Source: Pseudomonas sp. GR 6-02 (GTDB lineage: Bacteria > Pseudomonadota > Gammaproteobacteria > Pseudomonadales > Pseudomonadaceae). From it: DNA of 64,000 bases. The first letter of the stretch is position 1. Every line of letters begins with the position of its first letter. Location: assembly GCF_001655615.1 (NCBI RefSeq), contig NZ_CP011567.1, positions 3,233,001 through 3,297,000 on the forward strand. The letters are read 5' to 3'. The translations under genes and the position numbers were made by a program. This document shows, one piece after another, positions 25,793 through 34,583 of the stretch. A model generated the notes under the pieces. That model saw nothing but the letters and a program-made list of their open reading frames with translations, had not been told where the DNA came from and did not search any database.

Positions 25793-26812
25793 TCACACCC
25801 CCACATTATTCGCGCGCGCATCGGCGAGAATTGCGCCCAACGGAATACCTTCGTTGTATGGCACTTTCGCAGGCCCGCCGCTCTGTCCGGCGTGGTGGAT
25901 GCCGATCAGGCAGAGTGCGGCATCGAATACGGGCGCACCGGAAGAACCTGGTTCGGTATTTACGCTATGGCGAAAGCGAGTAGCGCCGAGGTTGAGCACA
26001 GATCCGAGGTCGATCTTCATCGGTTTGCCACCAGGATGCTGCAGTAGCAGCAGACCAGCATTCATCGCAATGGCCGAGGGGGCCGAAACGTCGATCCGAC
26101 CACGCGGATCGCCGTCTGCCACGATAGGTTCTTTGGCCAGCTTCCGCTCGAGTTTGAGGATTGCATAGTCAAGTGCGCCGGAATCGGTGGCCATAGGCCC
26201 GTTAATCAGATCTTCCGACGCGTGGGGACTGAAGGCGAGCAGGGCGTTGGCCATCACGTCCAGCGCCGGAGTCGTATAGCCTGCACCGTTGCTTTTGTAG
26301 TCGAAGCGGCAAATTACCGGACCGGTCAATTTACCTTCGCTGCTAATCTTGGAGGCGATCACATGATGATTGGTTAATACCAAGTCCTCAGCGATCAGTG
26401 TTCCGGTGCCAAACCCGGCTCCTGTGTCGATCTGGCATACCGCCGCTTCAAGGGATGCTAGTTTACTTCGGAACGCATCGACGTCCTGATAAGGCGTGCC
26501 TGCTCGAATTAGTACTTCCAAGTCTGACAGTGCCGGTGTCACACCAAAGCCCACGGTGGCAGCTACCTGGCCGACCTCGACCACACTGGGGCGAGCATCT
26601 CGTACAGCCGCGATCAATTGCTCGGTAGTGAACCGAAGTTGGAAATAGTCAATGACTTCAATAACCTGGGTTTTCCAGGGCAAAAATGAGTTGGTAAATG
26701 TATTATATGGGAGGCCGAAACGCTGTAGCAGCAGTGACTGCATGTCAGTCTGGCTGAAACTTTCCTCAACGGCTCTTTTGAATACGCCCAGCATCGGGTG
26801 TTGAAGTCGCAT
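25793..26812 (-). CDS. EAD-trypsin-like serine protease (island 1)
   Basis: The 339-residue protein has an EAD1-like module at residues 5-75 (FKRAVEESFSQTDMQSLLLQ ... LIAAVRDARPS) followed by a trypsin-like protease domain with the full triad: His in LTNHHVIA, Asp in GALDYAILKL, Ser in EPGSSGAPVFD. No signal peptide is seen, so it should act in the cytoplasm. ATG 26812 has AGGAGG five bases upstream; the longer frame to 26878 has no such site. Trypsin-like proteases with EADs are known components of NTP-dependent immunity systems, where proteolysis activates or constitutes the effector response. Confidence 0.85.
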   Translation of the reverse strand: MRLQHPMLGVFKRAVEESFSQTDMQSLLLQRFGLPYNTFTNSFLPWKTQVIEVIDYFQLRFTTEQLIAAVRDARPSVVEVGQVAATVGFGVTPALSDLEVLIRAGTPYQDVDAFRSKLASLEAAVCQIDTGAGFGTGTLIAEDLVLTNHHVIASKISSEGKLTGPVICRFDYKSNGAGYTTPALDVMANALLAFSPHASEDLINGPMATDSGALDYAILKLERKLAKEPIVADGDPRGRIDVSAPSAIAMNAGLLLLQHPGGKPMKIDLGSVLNLGATRFRHSVNTEPGSSGAPVFDAALCLIGIHHAGQSGGPAKVPYNEGIPLGAILADARANNVGV

Positions 26813-26937
26813 GGCGCCTCCTAGATAGTAATATCTCCAGCGGCGACAAGTGCCTTCAACATCACTGCGGCACCGCATTGCTTAGAGATAGCGTTTTCGT
26901 CGTATACATGGTCTGCAACAAACTTGCCCTTGGTGTA

Positions 26938-28272
26938 CTAGTTGGAAAAACTCCACAGGTAAGGGGAGTTGATCAAGTGTTTGTAGTACGAAAAACCATT
27001 GTAGCTTTCAAATCGATGTAGTGTGCGCGCCAGACTCCAATCGGGCTGATGCCCCATATTCTCGAATATGAGCGCATCCGTTGCACTTGCTTCCCAATCG
27101 TTAGGTGGATTCCAGACTTCTGGGCGACCGGCGGGATGCTGCACGGTACGGGCCGACAAGGGATCGCCATTGTGAAGGTGCGTTGCGAAATTGAACGTCC
27201 CTTCTAGTGCATGGACAATGCCGATGAACCACCAGGGCACGCCAGTGGATAGGGCTACCGGGGCATAGTGTGGCTTGTACTGCAATAGCTTTCTGCGGTG
27301 CCATTCGACTTGGGAGGCCCACTCCGGCCTGATGGACATGCCTGCATAAAGTGCTTCATAACGCTCCTTGAGATCTGCGAACTTGATGCTCTTGAAGGGG
27401 GGCAGCGGATGTGGGGGGGAGGGTTTTACTGCTGTGAGCGTTGGCACCGAAGCGACGGGCTTGCGTTGAGAGGCGAGATCCGCTCGGCTGAGTTCGTCAT
27501 AGCGGCGCAGCAGTGCCGCAGAGCGCGCTGTAACGTCGGGGTCCCCGCTGTCCTGCAGCGCAGTCAACCGTTGGAGCAGCGGAGTCAAGGCAAGCAATGC
27601 CTGAGTGGCTGCATGGAGCTCAGCTATCGCCGCATCATAATCGATAGTGCCTGGAGCCACTTGTGACACTGTGAGGGGAGCAATTGTCGTTACCTCGTCC
27701 GATATTAACCAAGCGTTGGTCGAATCATAGAGGTCCTTCGTCGACATCACCGACACATGCATGTGGTGATTATGTGGGTTGGCGCCAGTATAGGGCCGCC
27801 ACGCCCAAGGCGGTTGCCCACCTTTTGCCTCGGAGGCGCAGATTCGCCGATTCCAGATCATGTACTTGATCCGCGGATCGTGGCTGGTGCGCAGCATCTC
27901 TACGAGCTTGTTGCAGTCGCAGCCTTTGGCCGGATCATGGGTAAAGTCGCGCGCAGTAACTACGCCGACGCCTTCATCGGTGATCCAGGGATTGTGATCC
28001 GAACTGCGCGAGGCATGTGCGGCATCGCCGATGCCACCGTCGCTCGCCTTGCTGCGGCCGGGGGCCCATTCGTTGACTTGCTTTAAAAGCGTGTCGAGTG
28101 ACCGCGCAACACGCCAACTGTTCACACCCGCCTCAAGCCCACCCAGTACAACGGGCGGCGACTCGGGGTCATTGTGCATATCGCCTTCGTTTTTGACTGA
28201 GTCGAGAGCCTTGGCCTTTTTGCTTTTCGGGATTTTCCCAACTCGATGCAGCTTGTCTCGATCTTTAGTCAT
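26938..28272 (-). CDS. Two-domain peptidoglycan hydrolase: M15-like peptidase + lysozyme-like domain (island 1)
   Basis: The 444-residue protein has an N-terminal M15/VanY-like domain (residues about 55-178) with zinc-ligand candidates His in SSDHNPW, Asp in VTARDFTHD and His in NPHNHHMHVSV. A linker of about 110 residues leads to a C-terminal glycosidase-like domain with a candidate catalytic Glu in HALEGTFNFATHLHNGDPL and the ending YYKHLINSPYLWSFS. No signal peptide is visible; the N-terminus is basic (KDRDKLHRVGKIPKSKKAK). Such pairs are usual in phage endolysins and cell-wall toxins. It is 125 bases upstream of the protease gene on the same strand, so it may share its transcript. Confidence 0.78.
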   Translation of the reverse strand: MTKDRDKLHRVGKIPKSKKAKALDSVKNEGDMHNDPESPPVVLGGLEAGVNSWRVARSLDTLLKQVNEWAPGRSKASDGGIGDAAHASRSSDHNPWITDEGVGVVTARDFTHDPAKGCDCNKLVEMLRTSHDPRIKYMIWNRRICASEAKGGQPPWAWRPYTGANPHNHHMHVSVMSTKDLYDSTNAWLISDEVTTIAPLTVSQVAPGTIDYDAAIAELHAATQALLALTPLLQRLTALQDSGDPDVTARSAALLRRYDELSRADLASQRKPVASVPTLTAVKPSPPHPLPPFKSIKFADLKERYEALYAGMSIRPEWASQVEWHRRKLLQYKPHYAPVALSTGVPWWFIGIVHALEGTFNFATHLHNGDPLSARTVQHPAGRPEVWNPPNDWEASATDALIFENMGHQPDWSLARTLHRFESYNGFSYYKHLINSPYLWSFSN

Positions 28273-28373
28273 TGCCACACCCGAATAGGTTGCTTTATTT
28301 CATGATGAGCGTTGCTTTAAGCGAAACCTAAATCAATACTCGAAAAGTATCGGCACGATATGGAGCATTCGCA

Positions 28374-29477
28374 ATGAGCGTCTACCGAATTTATGGCGAT
28401 AAACTACTGAGCAAAACTGAATTTGCCGATGCCGTAGCTGAGGCTGGCAATAACGCACTTGATCCAAACGTCTTTCTGACGAACGTTGCAGCTGATATCG
28501 CGCTTGTAGAGACTTCAGCGCTCGAAAATACAATGAATCCTGCAGTCACGCAGTTCGTGCCTATCGGTTTTGGCAGGCCGCTGACTATTCTAATACGAGA
28601 AATCTATACGGGCCGTTATCCATCTCGGGGCTTTCTCGGCAGCAGCACTAAACCGATGGCCGTCGTTACTGGGCTCAAAGACTATTCGGCTTATGCTGCA
28701 ACAAGCCGCGCAGTGAACTTTTTAATGAAGGATGTAAAGCCCCATACCCGGTTTAAAGCACCACCTACATTCACTGATGGTACCAATGTTGTGGCCTATT
28801 CGCCGGCCGTGGTAACCGACTCCTTCCATTTCACTATCGAGATTGCTTTCGATAAGTTCGACGATAGCTTGTTCGACTTGGTATCGAAGGGGCTTGCCAC
28901 CGCCGCCGGTATTCCGGTGCTCATGCCCGCCGCCGGCTACCTGCTGGCCGCAAGCGGCCTGGTAAAGATTGGCGCCAGCGTTGCTGACGGATTAATCGAT
29001 GGCAAAGCGTCTTTCTCAGTCACGGACAGCTTCGACTTCAACTTGCCTGGTACTGCCGCCCCGGCTGCTGACTTTCGCGTCCTCTGTCATTTCGATGCCA
29101 ATGGAATGACCTACGACCCGGTGCAAGGCCTGCTCAACCCGAATGGTACAGTCTACCAAGGCGATGAACCCTACGTAGTGATTAGCCTCGACGGTGCGGT
29201 CCGTAAAAATCTTGAATCCTTTTCTGCCGCTGTCGCCACAGCCGGCATCCTGAAGCAGTTCTTCAATATGCGTGATGGCGCAGAGGTCATATCAACGTCA
29301 CTTATCGATGCGGTGAAACTCGCCAGCGATATGAAATATCGTGGTCAGGCGGAGGACCTGCAGAGACAGATCGAATTAGCAGTTGGGACCGAAAAAAATG
29401 AGTTACAGGCGCGGCTCGACGCAATTAACAAGAACATCCTGACCCAAACACTCAGGGTAGGAGCTGCGCCAAAGTAA
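28374..29477 (+). CDS. Unknown protein with long hydrophobic helix (island 1)
   Basis: I do not recognise a family for this 367-residue protein. Residues 1-165 are mixed strand-rich sequence. Residues about 173-208 form a long Ala/Gly/Leu-rich hydrophobic segment (AAGIPVLMPAAGYLLAASGL), a beta-rich part follows (SFSVTDSFDFNLPG), and the last 60 residues are charged and helical (EDLQRQIELAVGTEKNELQA). There is no signal peptide. It is divergent from the hydrolase gene and sits in the same repeat-bounded island as a cytoplasmic protease. A membrane-active or pore-forming effector is conceivable, but that is speculation. Confidence 0.72.
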   Translation: MSVYRIYGDKLLSKTEFADAVAEAGNNALDPNVFLTNVAADIALVETSALENTMNPAVTQFVPIGFGRPLTILIREIYTGRYPSRGFLGSSTKPMAVVTGLKDYSAYAATSRAVNFLMKDVKPHTRFKAPPTFTDGTNVVAYSPAVVTDSFHFTIEIAFDKFDDSLFDLVSKGLATAAGIPVLMPAAGYLLAASGLVKIGASVADGLIDGKASFSVTDSFDFNLPGTAAPAADFRVLCHFDANGMTYDPVQGLLNPNGTVYQGDEPYVVISLDGAVRKNLESFSAAVATAGILKQFFNMRDGAEVISTSLIDAVKLASDMKYRGQAEDLQRQIELAVGTEKNELQARLDAINKNILTQTLRVGAAPK

Positions 29478-29528
29478 ACCGATTAAACGTCTGTTGCCAC
29501 GCGACTTCATCAGGGTGGACCTGCAACC

Positions 29529-30149
29529 ATGAACACGAAACCAACCACGACCTTCAACGATTTCGAGGACGCCGTTGACTTTGTCGATGGCCTCCTTGCC
29601 AAGCAACCCGACGCGTCCGAATCGGCACTCGAGACGCTTGTCGATTTCGGTAAGTTCGAAGGGATGCCTGCACAGATCGAACTGGACGATGATGGTCGCA
29701 GCGCACGACTTCTGCGCGCGATCACTTATTACAGCCCCAAAGGCCTAGATTGGCCGGTACCGGTTGGTGCTTGGCTCGACGGTGCATCTATCCCGCGAAT
29801 CTTCTGGACAATAATTGGCGGGCCCTTCGAGGGTAAATATCGCAACGCTTCGATCGTTCATGATCATTATTGCATAGCCCAAACCCGCAGTTGGCGCGAT
29901 ACTCACCTTATGTTCCATGACGCAATGCGCTGTAGTGGCGTTGGTAAAACCCAAGCCACTGTTATGTACTATGCGGTTTATCGCTTCGGGCCGAGATGGG
30001 GCGTGGCTGGACTCGAATCGCTCACCAGTGCAGCGGACGAGATTAGAGACGCAAATGCGGATTCATTCGTGCAGGATGCCATGCGCATTGTAGCGGAGGA
30101 ATTAGGGCCAGAGGCGGCATCCAAACTTGCAGACGCGCACACCATTTAA
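29529..30149 (+). CDS. DUF1353 family protein (island 1)
   Basis: The 206-residue protein has the DUF1353 signature GAWLDGASIPRIFW, then YRNASIVHDHYCIAQTRSWR and MFHDAMRCSGVG. DUF1353 proteins are small, common in prophages and accessory islands, and have no firm function; conserved Asp/His residues suggest metal binding or hydrolysis. It follows the unknown 367-residue gene by 51 bases on the same strand. Residues 1-75 are an acidic extension not typical of the short phage versions. Confidence 0.8.
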   Translation: MNTKPTTTFNDFEDAVDFVDGLLAKQPDASESALETLVDFGKFEGMPAQIELDDDGRSARLLRAITYYSPKGLDWPVPVGAWLDGASIPRIFWTIIGGPFEGKYRNASIVHDHYCIAQTRSWRDTHLMFHDAMRCSGVGKTQATVMYYAVYRFGPRWGVAGLESLTSAADEIRDANADSFVQDAMRIVAEELGPEAASKLADAHTI

Positions 30150-30178
30150 CGAAGGAACATGCGCCGGGGAGGAACAGT

Positions 30179-30296
30179 GATCTGCAAAAAGCTCCGGCAA
30201 CGAAGGACGTCAGACTCGATTCACACGCTAACGTTTTAAGGATTTCCGATCCTGGTATGAAAGCTGATGTGCATATTTAAATAAAATTTTTCTGGA
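30179..30296 (+). repeat. Right direct repeat of island 1 (with 35-base insertion relative to left copy)
   Basis: 30179-30205 matches 21362-21388 and 30241-30296 matches 21389-21443. The intervening 30206-30240 is unique to this copy. Read in frame from 30179, the whole copy is open for 33 codons (…TKDVRLDSHANVLRISDPG…) and ends in TAA. It may therefore be the 3' end of an old coding gene, the sort of sequence many integrases use as target. The left copy lacks 35 bases and is out of frame. Confidence 0.75.
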
Positions 30297-30545
30297 CGGC
30301 CCTGTTGCCCCTGTCGTATTTCAGCGACGCAACAAGAATGTCGTCTGATCGCAGCTCCTGCAACTCCTAACGAGAGTCAACTGTTGCGTAACGGATGTCG
30401 GCGATATACGACAGGTCATCCTTTTCGTGCCTACTTGGAGAGATGGCAATTTAGGAATATTTCAGCTCCGAAGTAGGAGAGGATGTTGCCGCAGGCCGAA
30501 AACTGACCCATTAGAGGCTGCTCTGCCGACTGAAAACGGACTTCG
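30297..30545. other. Non-coding sequence between island 1 and IS21 remnant
   Basis: No gene is supportable here. The sequence carries short GC-poor stretches and no clear hairpin with T-run. The right part near 30500-30545 may belong to the end of the IS21-type element that follows. Confidence 0.35.
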
Positions 30546-30940
30546 GTGTTTCAACTGCTTCTGCTCACTTTTCGAGCAGGAGAACACAGGCTGATCAGTA
30601 TGGAATTGTTGGGAAAAATCCGGCGGATGTACTTCCGCGAGCAGCTCTCGCTGCATCAGATAGCCAAGCTTACCGGCTGTCGAGAAACACCTTCCGAAAA
30701 TGGGTCAGAGCGCCCGAAGCCACTCAACCAGCGTACCCGCGGTGCGCAAACTTCAATCAACTCAGCCCATTCCAAGAGACGCTGGAACAAGCGTTGAAGG
30801 CCTATTCGTTCCAAGCAAAGCACACCCGTAGAAGCGCCAAAGCACTTTTCGAGCAGATTAACGTCTACCTAAAAGATGTGCTGATGCGGCTGCCAGCGCA
30901 ACGAGTCGGTAAGATCGGGCAACTCCTATCGCATCAGTGA
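30546..30940 (+). pseudogene. istA: IS21-family IstA transposase remnant
   Basis: The frame from 30600 reads MELLGKIRRMYFREQLSLHQ and IAKLTGCR, the helix-turn-helix start of IstA. Homology then continues in another frame (NTFRKWVRAPEATQP, and later KAYSFQAKHTRRSAKALFEQ), so a frameshift occurs near 30680-30690. The DDE catalytic domain and the IstB gene are absent. This is a 5' fragment of an IS21-type element between two defence cargos. Confidence 0.75.
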
Positions 30941-31168
30941 GTGTAGGCCTGGCTTACACGAGATGAGTTGGGCGTACGCTCACGGCTCTAATTAGATAAA
31001 TCCATACAATCTGAAGCTGCGCAGTGCTGGCTGAAAGAACCTTTGACGGCCCTCGTACGCGCGCTGAAAATGATAAGAAAAAATTTATACTCAATGCTCA
31101 AAGTACGCCTGCGCTCGCGGCGCCCTGATACGTGAGCATCTCGGCATCTCCAATTGGAAGCTATTACA

Positions 31169-34100
31169 ATGGATATGAACAACACGGCTTTAAATCTGGA
31201 ATACGCAAGCAAACGCATCAAACCGAGCAAAGACACCATCTTGGTCATCGGCACAGGCATGAGTATGGGGCTGACCGATGGACAAGTCCCCCAGCTTGCC
31301 TGGACTGGGCTGATTCGAAGCGGATTTCGCTACGCTGTCGAGATCGGGAAAATCCAACAGGCCAGCGCTGAGAACTGGCTAAAGCTTTTAGACGGGTCGC
31401 CGACCACTACCGAGATCCTGCATGTGGCCGGTTTCCTGTCGGGTAGCCTGTCCAGCGGCGATGGTTACGATTACGCCGCATGGCTGACAAAAGAGTTCAG
31501 TGAAGTCGAGATTCACAACGAGGCGCTTGCCAATACCGTCAGGGCTTTATCGGACGCAGGGGTAAAAATTTGCACTCTCAACTATGACTCGTTGCTAGAG
31601 AATGTCACCAACCTTTCACCCGTGTATATGACCGAGTCAGATGAGGTCATCGAGTGGTTCAAAGGCGAGCGTAAAGGCATTCTTCACCTACACGGCCACT
31701 GGAAGAAGCCCGACACCTGCATTCTGAGCAGTGGAGATTATGAAACCACGATACAAAGCAGTACACGCAACTTCTTCCAGCAGCACCTGACAGTGTTTGA
31801 AAACCTAGTGTTCGTAGGTTGCGGAGGCACGTTTGAAGACCCCAATTTCGACAAAACGCTCGGCTGGCTGAGAAAAGAGCTCAAGTCGACCAAGCACTCT
31901 ACTTTTGCACTGATCAAGGATTCAGAAGTCACTGCGCGTAAAGCGGATGCAGCATGGAAAAATATCGTCGAGCCAATCGGCTTCGGCACGAATCATTCGT
32001 CTCTTGGGCAGTTCCTTGATGGACTGTTCCACGAGGTTACAAGTCAGAACCATGGGGCGTACCCAGATCTGCGAGGCAACACCGCTATCCAACGTATGGA
32101 GCAAGGGCAAAAGACCGCCACCCTGGATGGCATTCATAGCCCGCTCCCCCCAGCACCTCAAGCTCACAGCGTCAGGCACGCCCAGTCATTCCAAGCGGAG
32201 CAGATCCTGAATCTCCACAGACGCTTGTGGTTGGCTGCTGACTGGGGGATGGAAGAAGATGAATTCATTTCCGCACTGATCGCGCGTATATCTAACAAAA
32301 CCAACAAGGTTTATTCGGTAAACATTGGCAACTACACCGACAAAGCGTCCTTCTACCGCCAAATCGAAGAGCTTTTGGGCGCTTCATTCGAATCATTCTG
32401 TAGCACCTTGTCGCTCATTGACCAGCCTTACTTGCTTCTAAGGGACGTTCCGCTCGACACCTGTGACGACAAGGAAAAACTCCAAGCCGATCTCCTAAGC
32501 CTGACGGATATTCTTACTTCCTTTTGCCCGAATCTCCGGATGATTTTAATAAGTCGGAATCTGCCCGCCTGGAGAAACGAGGCGGTCGAGCTGACTGCTT
32601 TGGATGGTGCCGATACCAGGGCGTACATCGAGTCACACCTTCTCTACCAAGGCGGCTTGGGCAACGATGATTTCACGCAGCTTTATGAACACACCAACGG
32701 CGTCCCTCGGATCATCAAGGAAGCGCTGGATAAGCTTGTCGTCGCATCACTGGAAGAGATCATCAGTGAGCGAGGCAGCTCACGCATCAATCTGACGGGC
32801 CGCTTCGGAGACTCCATCAAGGCACTGTCAACTGCGAAGGAAATCGAAAAGCGCTATGCATTTTCTCTGCTTAAGAGCTTGGCTGCGTTCCCTTACGGCG
32901 AATACCTGGACAACATCAAGCGGGTCGATAGATCGAAGAAATATTCGATTGATCACGTGGTCATCCTCCAGCGAGAAGGTTTCATTTATGTGGAGGATCA
33001 GGACAGCTTCGGCCACACCGGCACCCGGGGTTCTAAAAAAAGGCTCATCGTCACCCGTCCTGTGAGGCAGTGGCTCGCCCAAGAGACGAAGCGCAAGGAA
33101 ATCGCGAAGATCAAAAATCAGGCCTACCAGCTCTACTTCGGTGAAGATTGGGAGACCCTGAATCCCAAGCTGCATCATATCTTCAAGGCGAATGACATCA
33201 GCGAAAAATCGTCCGAGATCAACAACGCCAAGTACTTCATCGTTGAAGTCTTCGTCGAAGGCAAAACCAACGAAAGGTGGCGTACTGTTGGCATGGAACT
33301 CGCCTCGCAGTTCTGCGCGACAGTGAGCAAAAAATCTTATTACAAGGTCGTGCAGGACTTGTATATCGCGCTGAAGTCGATGCTAGATAGCTGGGATAAG
33401 GATCAAAAATACTGGTTCTTTATTTACTTATGCGCGCAGTCGATCCGGATGGTTGGTGACAAGGCAAATGCTGGTGAGGCACTCCAAATGCTGCTGGGGT
33501 GCCAGGATCACATTGATCAGCCAAAGCTGATAGGTTCGATCAAGCTGCATATCGCTATGATCTATTCAGGGAGGAAAGATCATGCCCAAGCTGTTGAGTA
33601 TGCCACTCTGGCGCAGAAGCTGAGCAAGGGCAGCGTCGCGATGCAGGCCGCCCATATCGCGCTTTCAAACAGTGATCTCTCCACCAGAGAAGCTGATATA
33701 TCAAAGATCCAGGCTAAGGCAAAAACCAAAGCAAGCACGCTGTACGCCAATATTGCGTTAGATCGTGCTGATGATCTCGAAGCTCCTGCCAGAGCCGAAA
33801 TGCTCAAAGAGCTTGTCGAGTACTGTCACGAGAACAAAGACTTGTATAACCAAATCCGGGCGACGCTCGCCTACGCAGACTCACTTATGACAGTCCGCGG
33901 TTCGCTCGACGCTAATGAAATCTCCACGCTCATCAGCATTTACCACCATCTATACCATGACAATCTGACGCCACTACATTCAAAATGCCACCGCATCCTC
34001 TGGGCGGCTTTTGAGGTAAATAATGACTACATCAACCTGCTTCAGCTATTCAAGTACAGTTCACTCTACTGGCGGTTGCGTGACGAGCAGAAACCTGAGC

Positions 34101-34207
34101 TTGAAGCGGTGAATAAATTTAAAACTCTTGGCCTTCCCGAAACCATGCCCGAGCGTGATTCCGCAGTATCGTATTACTACGGAAGACTCGCAACGATCGA
34201 GATCTAA
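31169..34207 (+). CDS. SIR2-domain protein with degenerate STAND-like NTPase and helical C-terminus
   Basis: The protein of about 1,012 residues has an N-terminal SIR2-like NADase domain: VIGTGMSMGL (residues about 26-35), the catalytic Asn in CTLNYDSLLE (about 138) and the His in ILHLHGHWKKP (about 174), followed by VFVGCGGTFEDPNF. The central region (about 340-540) resembles a STAND NTPase (LISRNLPAWRNEAVELTALD, YEHTNGVPRIIKEALDKL), but the expected Walker A is replaced by LAADWGMEEDEF. The C-terminal 450 residues are TPR-like helices. SIR2 domains in this context deplete NAD+ upon phage sensing. ATG 31169 is preferred over TTG 31154. Confidence 0.82.
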   Translation: MDMNNTALNLEYASKRIKPSKDTILVIGTGMSMGLTDGQVPQLAWTGLIRSGFRYAVEIGKIQQASAENWLKLLDGSPTTTEILHVAGFLSGSLSSGDGYDYAAWLTKEFSEVEIHNEALANTVRALSDAGVKICTLNYDSLLENVTNLSPVYMTESDEVIEWFKGERKGILHLHGHWKKPDTCILSSGDYETTIQSSTRNFFQQHLTVFENLVFVGCGGTFEDPNFDKTLGWLRKELKSTKHSTFALIKDSEVTARKADAAWKNIVEPIGFGTNHSSLGQFLDGLFHEVTSQNHGAYPDLRGNTAIQRMEQGQKTATLDGIHSPLPPAPQAHSVRHAQSFQAEQILNLHRRLWLAADWGMEEDEFISALIARISNKTNKVYSVNIGNYTDKASFYRQIEELLGASFESFCSTLSLIDQPYLLLRDVPLDTCDDKEKLQADLLSLTDILTSFCPNLRMILISRNLPAWRNEAVELTALDGADTRAYIESHLLYQGGLGNDDFTQLYEHTNGVPRIIKEALDKLVVASLEEIISERGSSRINLTGRFGDSIKALSTAKEIEKRYAFSLLKSLAAFPYGEYLDNIKRVDRSKKYSIDHVVILQREGFIYVEDQDSFGHTGTRGSKKRLIVTRPVRQWLAQETKRKEIAKIKNQAYQLYFGEDWETLNPKLHHIFKANDISEKSSEINNAKYFIVEVFVEGKTNERWRTVGMELASQFCATVSKKSYYKVVQDLYIALKSMLDSWDKDQKYWFFIYLCAQSIRMVGDKANAGEALQMLLGCQDHIDQPKLIGSIKLHIAMIYSGRKDHAQAVEYATLAQKLSKGSVAMQAAHIALSNSDLSTREADISKIQAKAKTKASTLYANIALDRADDLEAPARAEMLKELVEYCHENKDLYNQIRATLAYADSLMTVRGSLDANEISTLISIYHHLYHDNLTPLHSKCHRILWAAFEVNNDYINLLQLFKYSSLYWRLRDEQKPELEAVNKFKTLGLPETMPERDSAVSYYYGRLATIEI

Positions 34208-34216
34208 GCTTCTTCC

Positions 34217-34243
34217 GGGCTCGGCGATGCCGAGCCCGTTCTT
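34217..34243 (+). terminator. Rho-independent terminator of the SIR2 gene
   Basis: A perfect 9-bp GC-rich stem (GGGCTCGGC / GCCGAGCCC) with loop GAT, followed by GTTCTTT, starts 10 bases after the stop codon. This is a textbook terminator. Confidence 0.85.
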
Positions 34244-34583
34244 TAGTCGCAGGCACATACGGTGTTTTCTGAATCATTGTGAACAACTGCGCGTTAGTTG
34301 GAGGGGCAGCGATTCAAACACTTCCGCCTCGGAGTCCAATGTCTCCGAATACGGTAGTGGCGACTCAGGAGGAACTGGGAACGCTTCGCGACACCAAGCT
34401 CGTAGGATTGTTCCTACAAGTGCCGTCGCATCGACCTCGCAGCGCCAATCATTGCGCGGCGCCGCATGCACAACGTCATGCGGTCTGCACGAATTCCGTC
34501 TCAGTATTCGAGAGAGCTATAAACTTGAAGGGGGGAGTACTGTGCAGCATGGAGCAGTACCAGGACTGGAGGGCAAAAAATAG
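34244..34583. other. Intergenic region without a supportable gene
   Basis: Short overlapping frames occur on both strands (for example 34128-34583 and 34279-34620), but they overlap the SIR2 gene end or lack ribosome sites and domains. I see no RNA gene or repeat. Confidence 0.35.

Noticed and set aside
31169-34207. Calling the SIR2 protein a standard Avs5-type defence gene
   Set aside because: The Walker A motif expected for Avs proteins is not visible, so only the broader SIR2/STAND-like description is supported.
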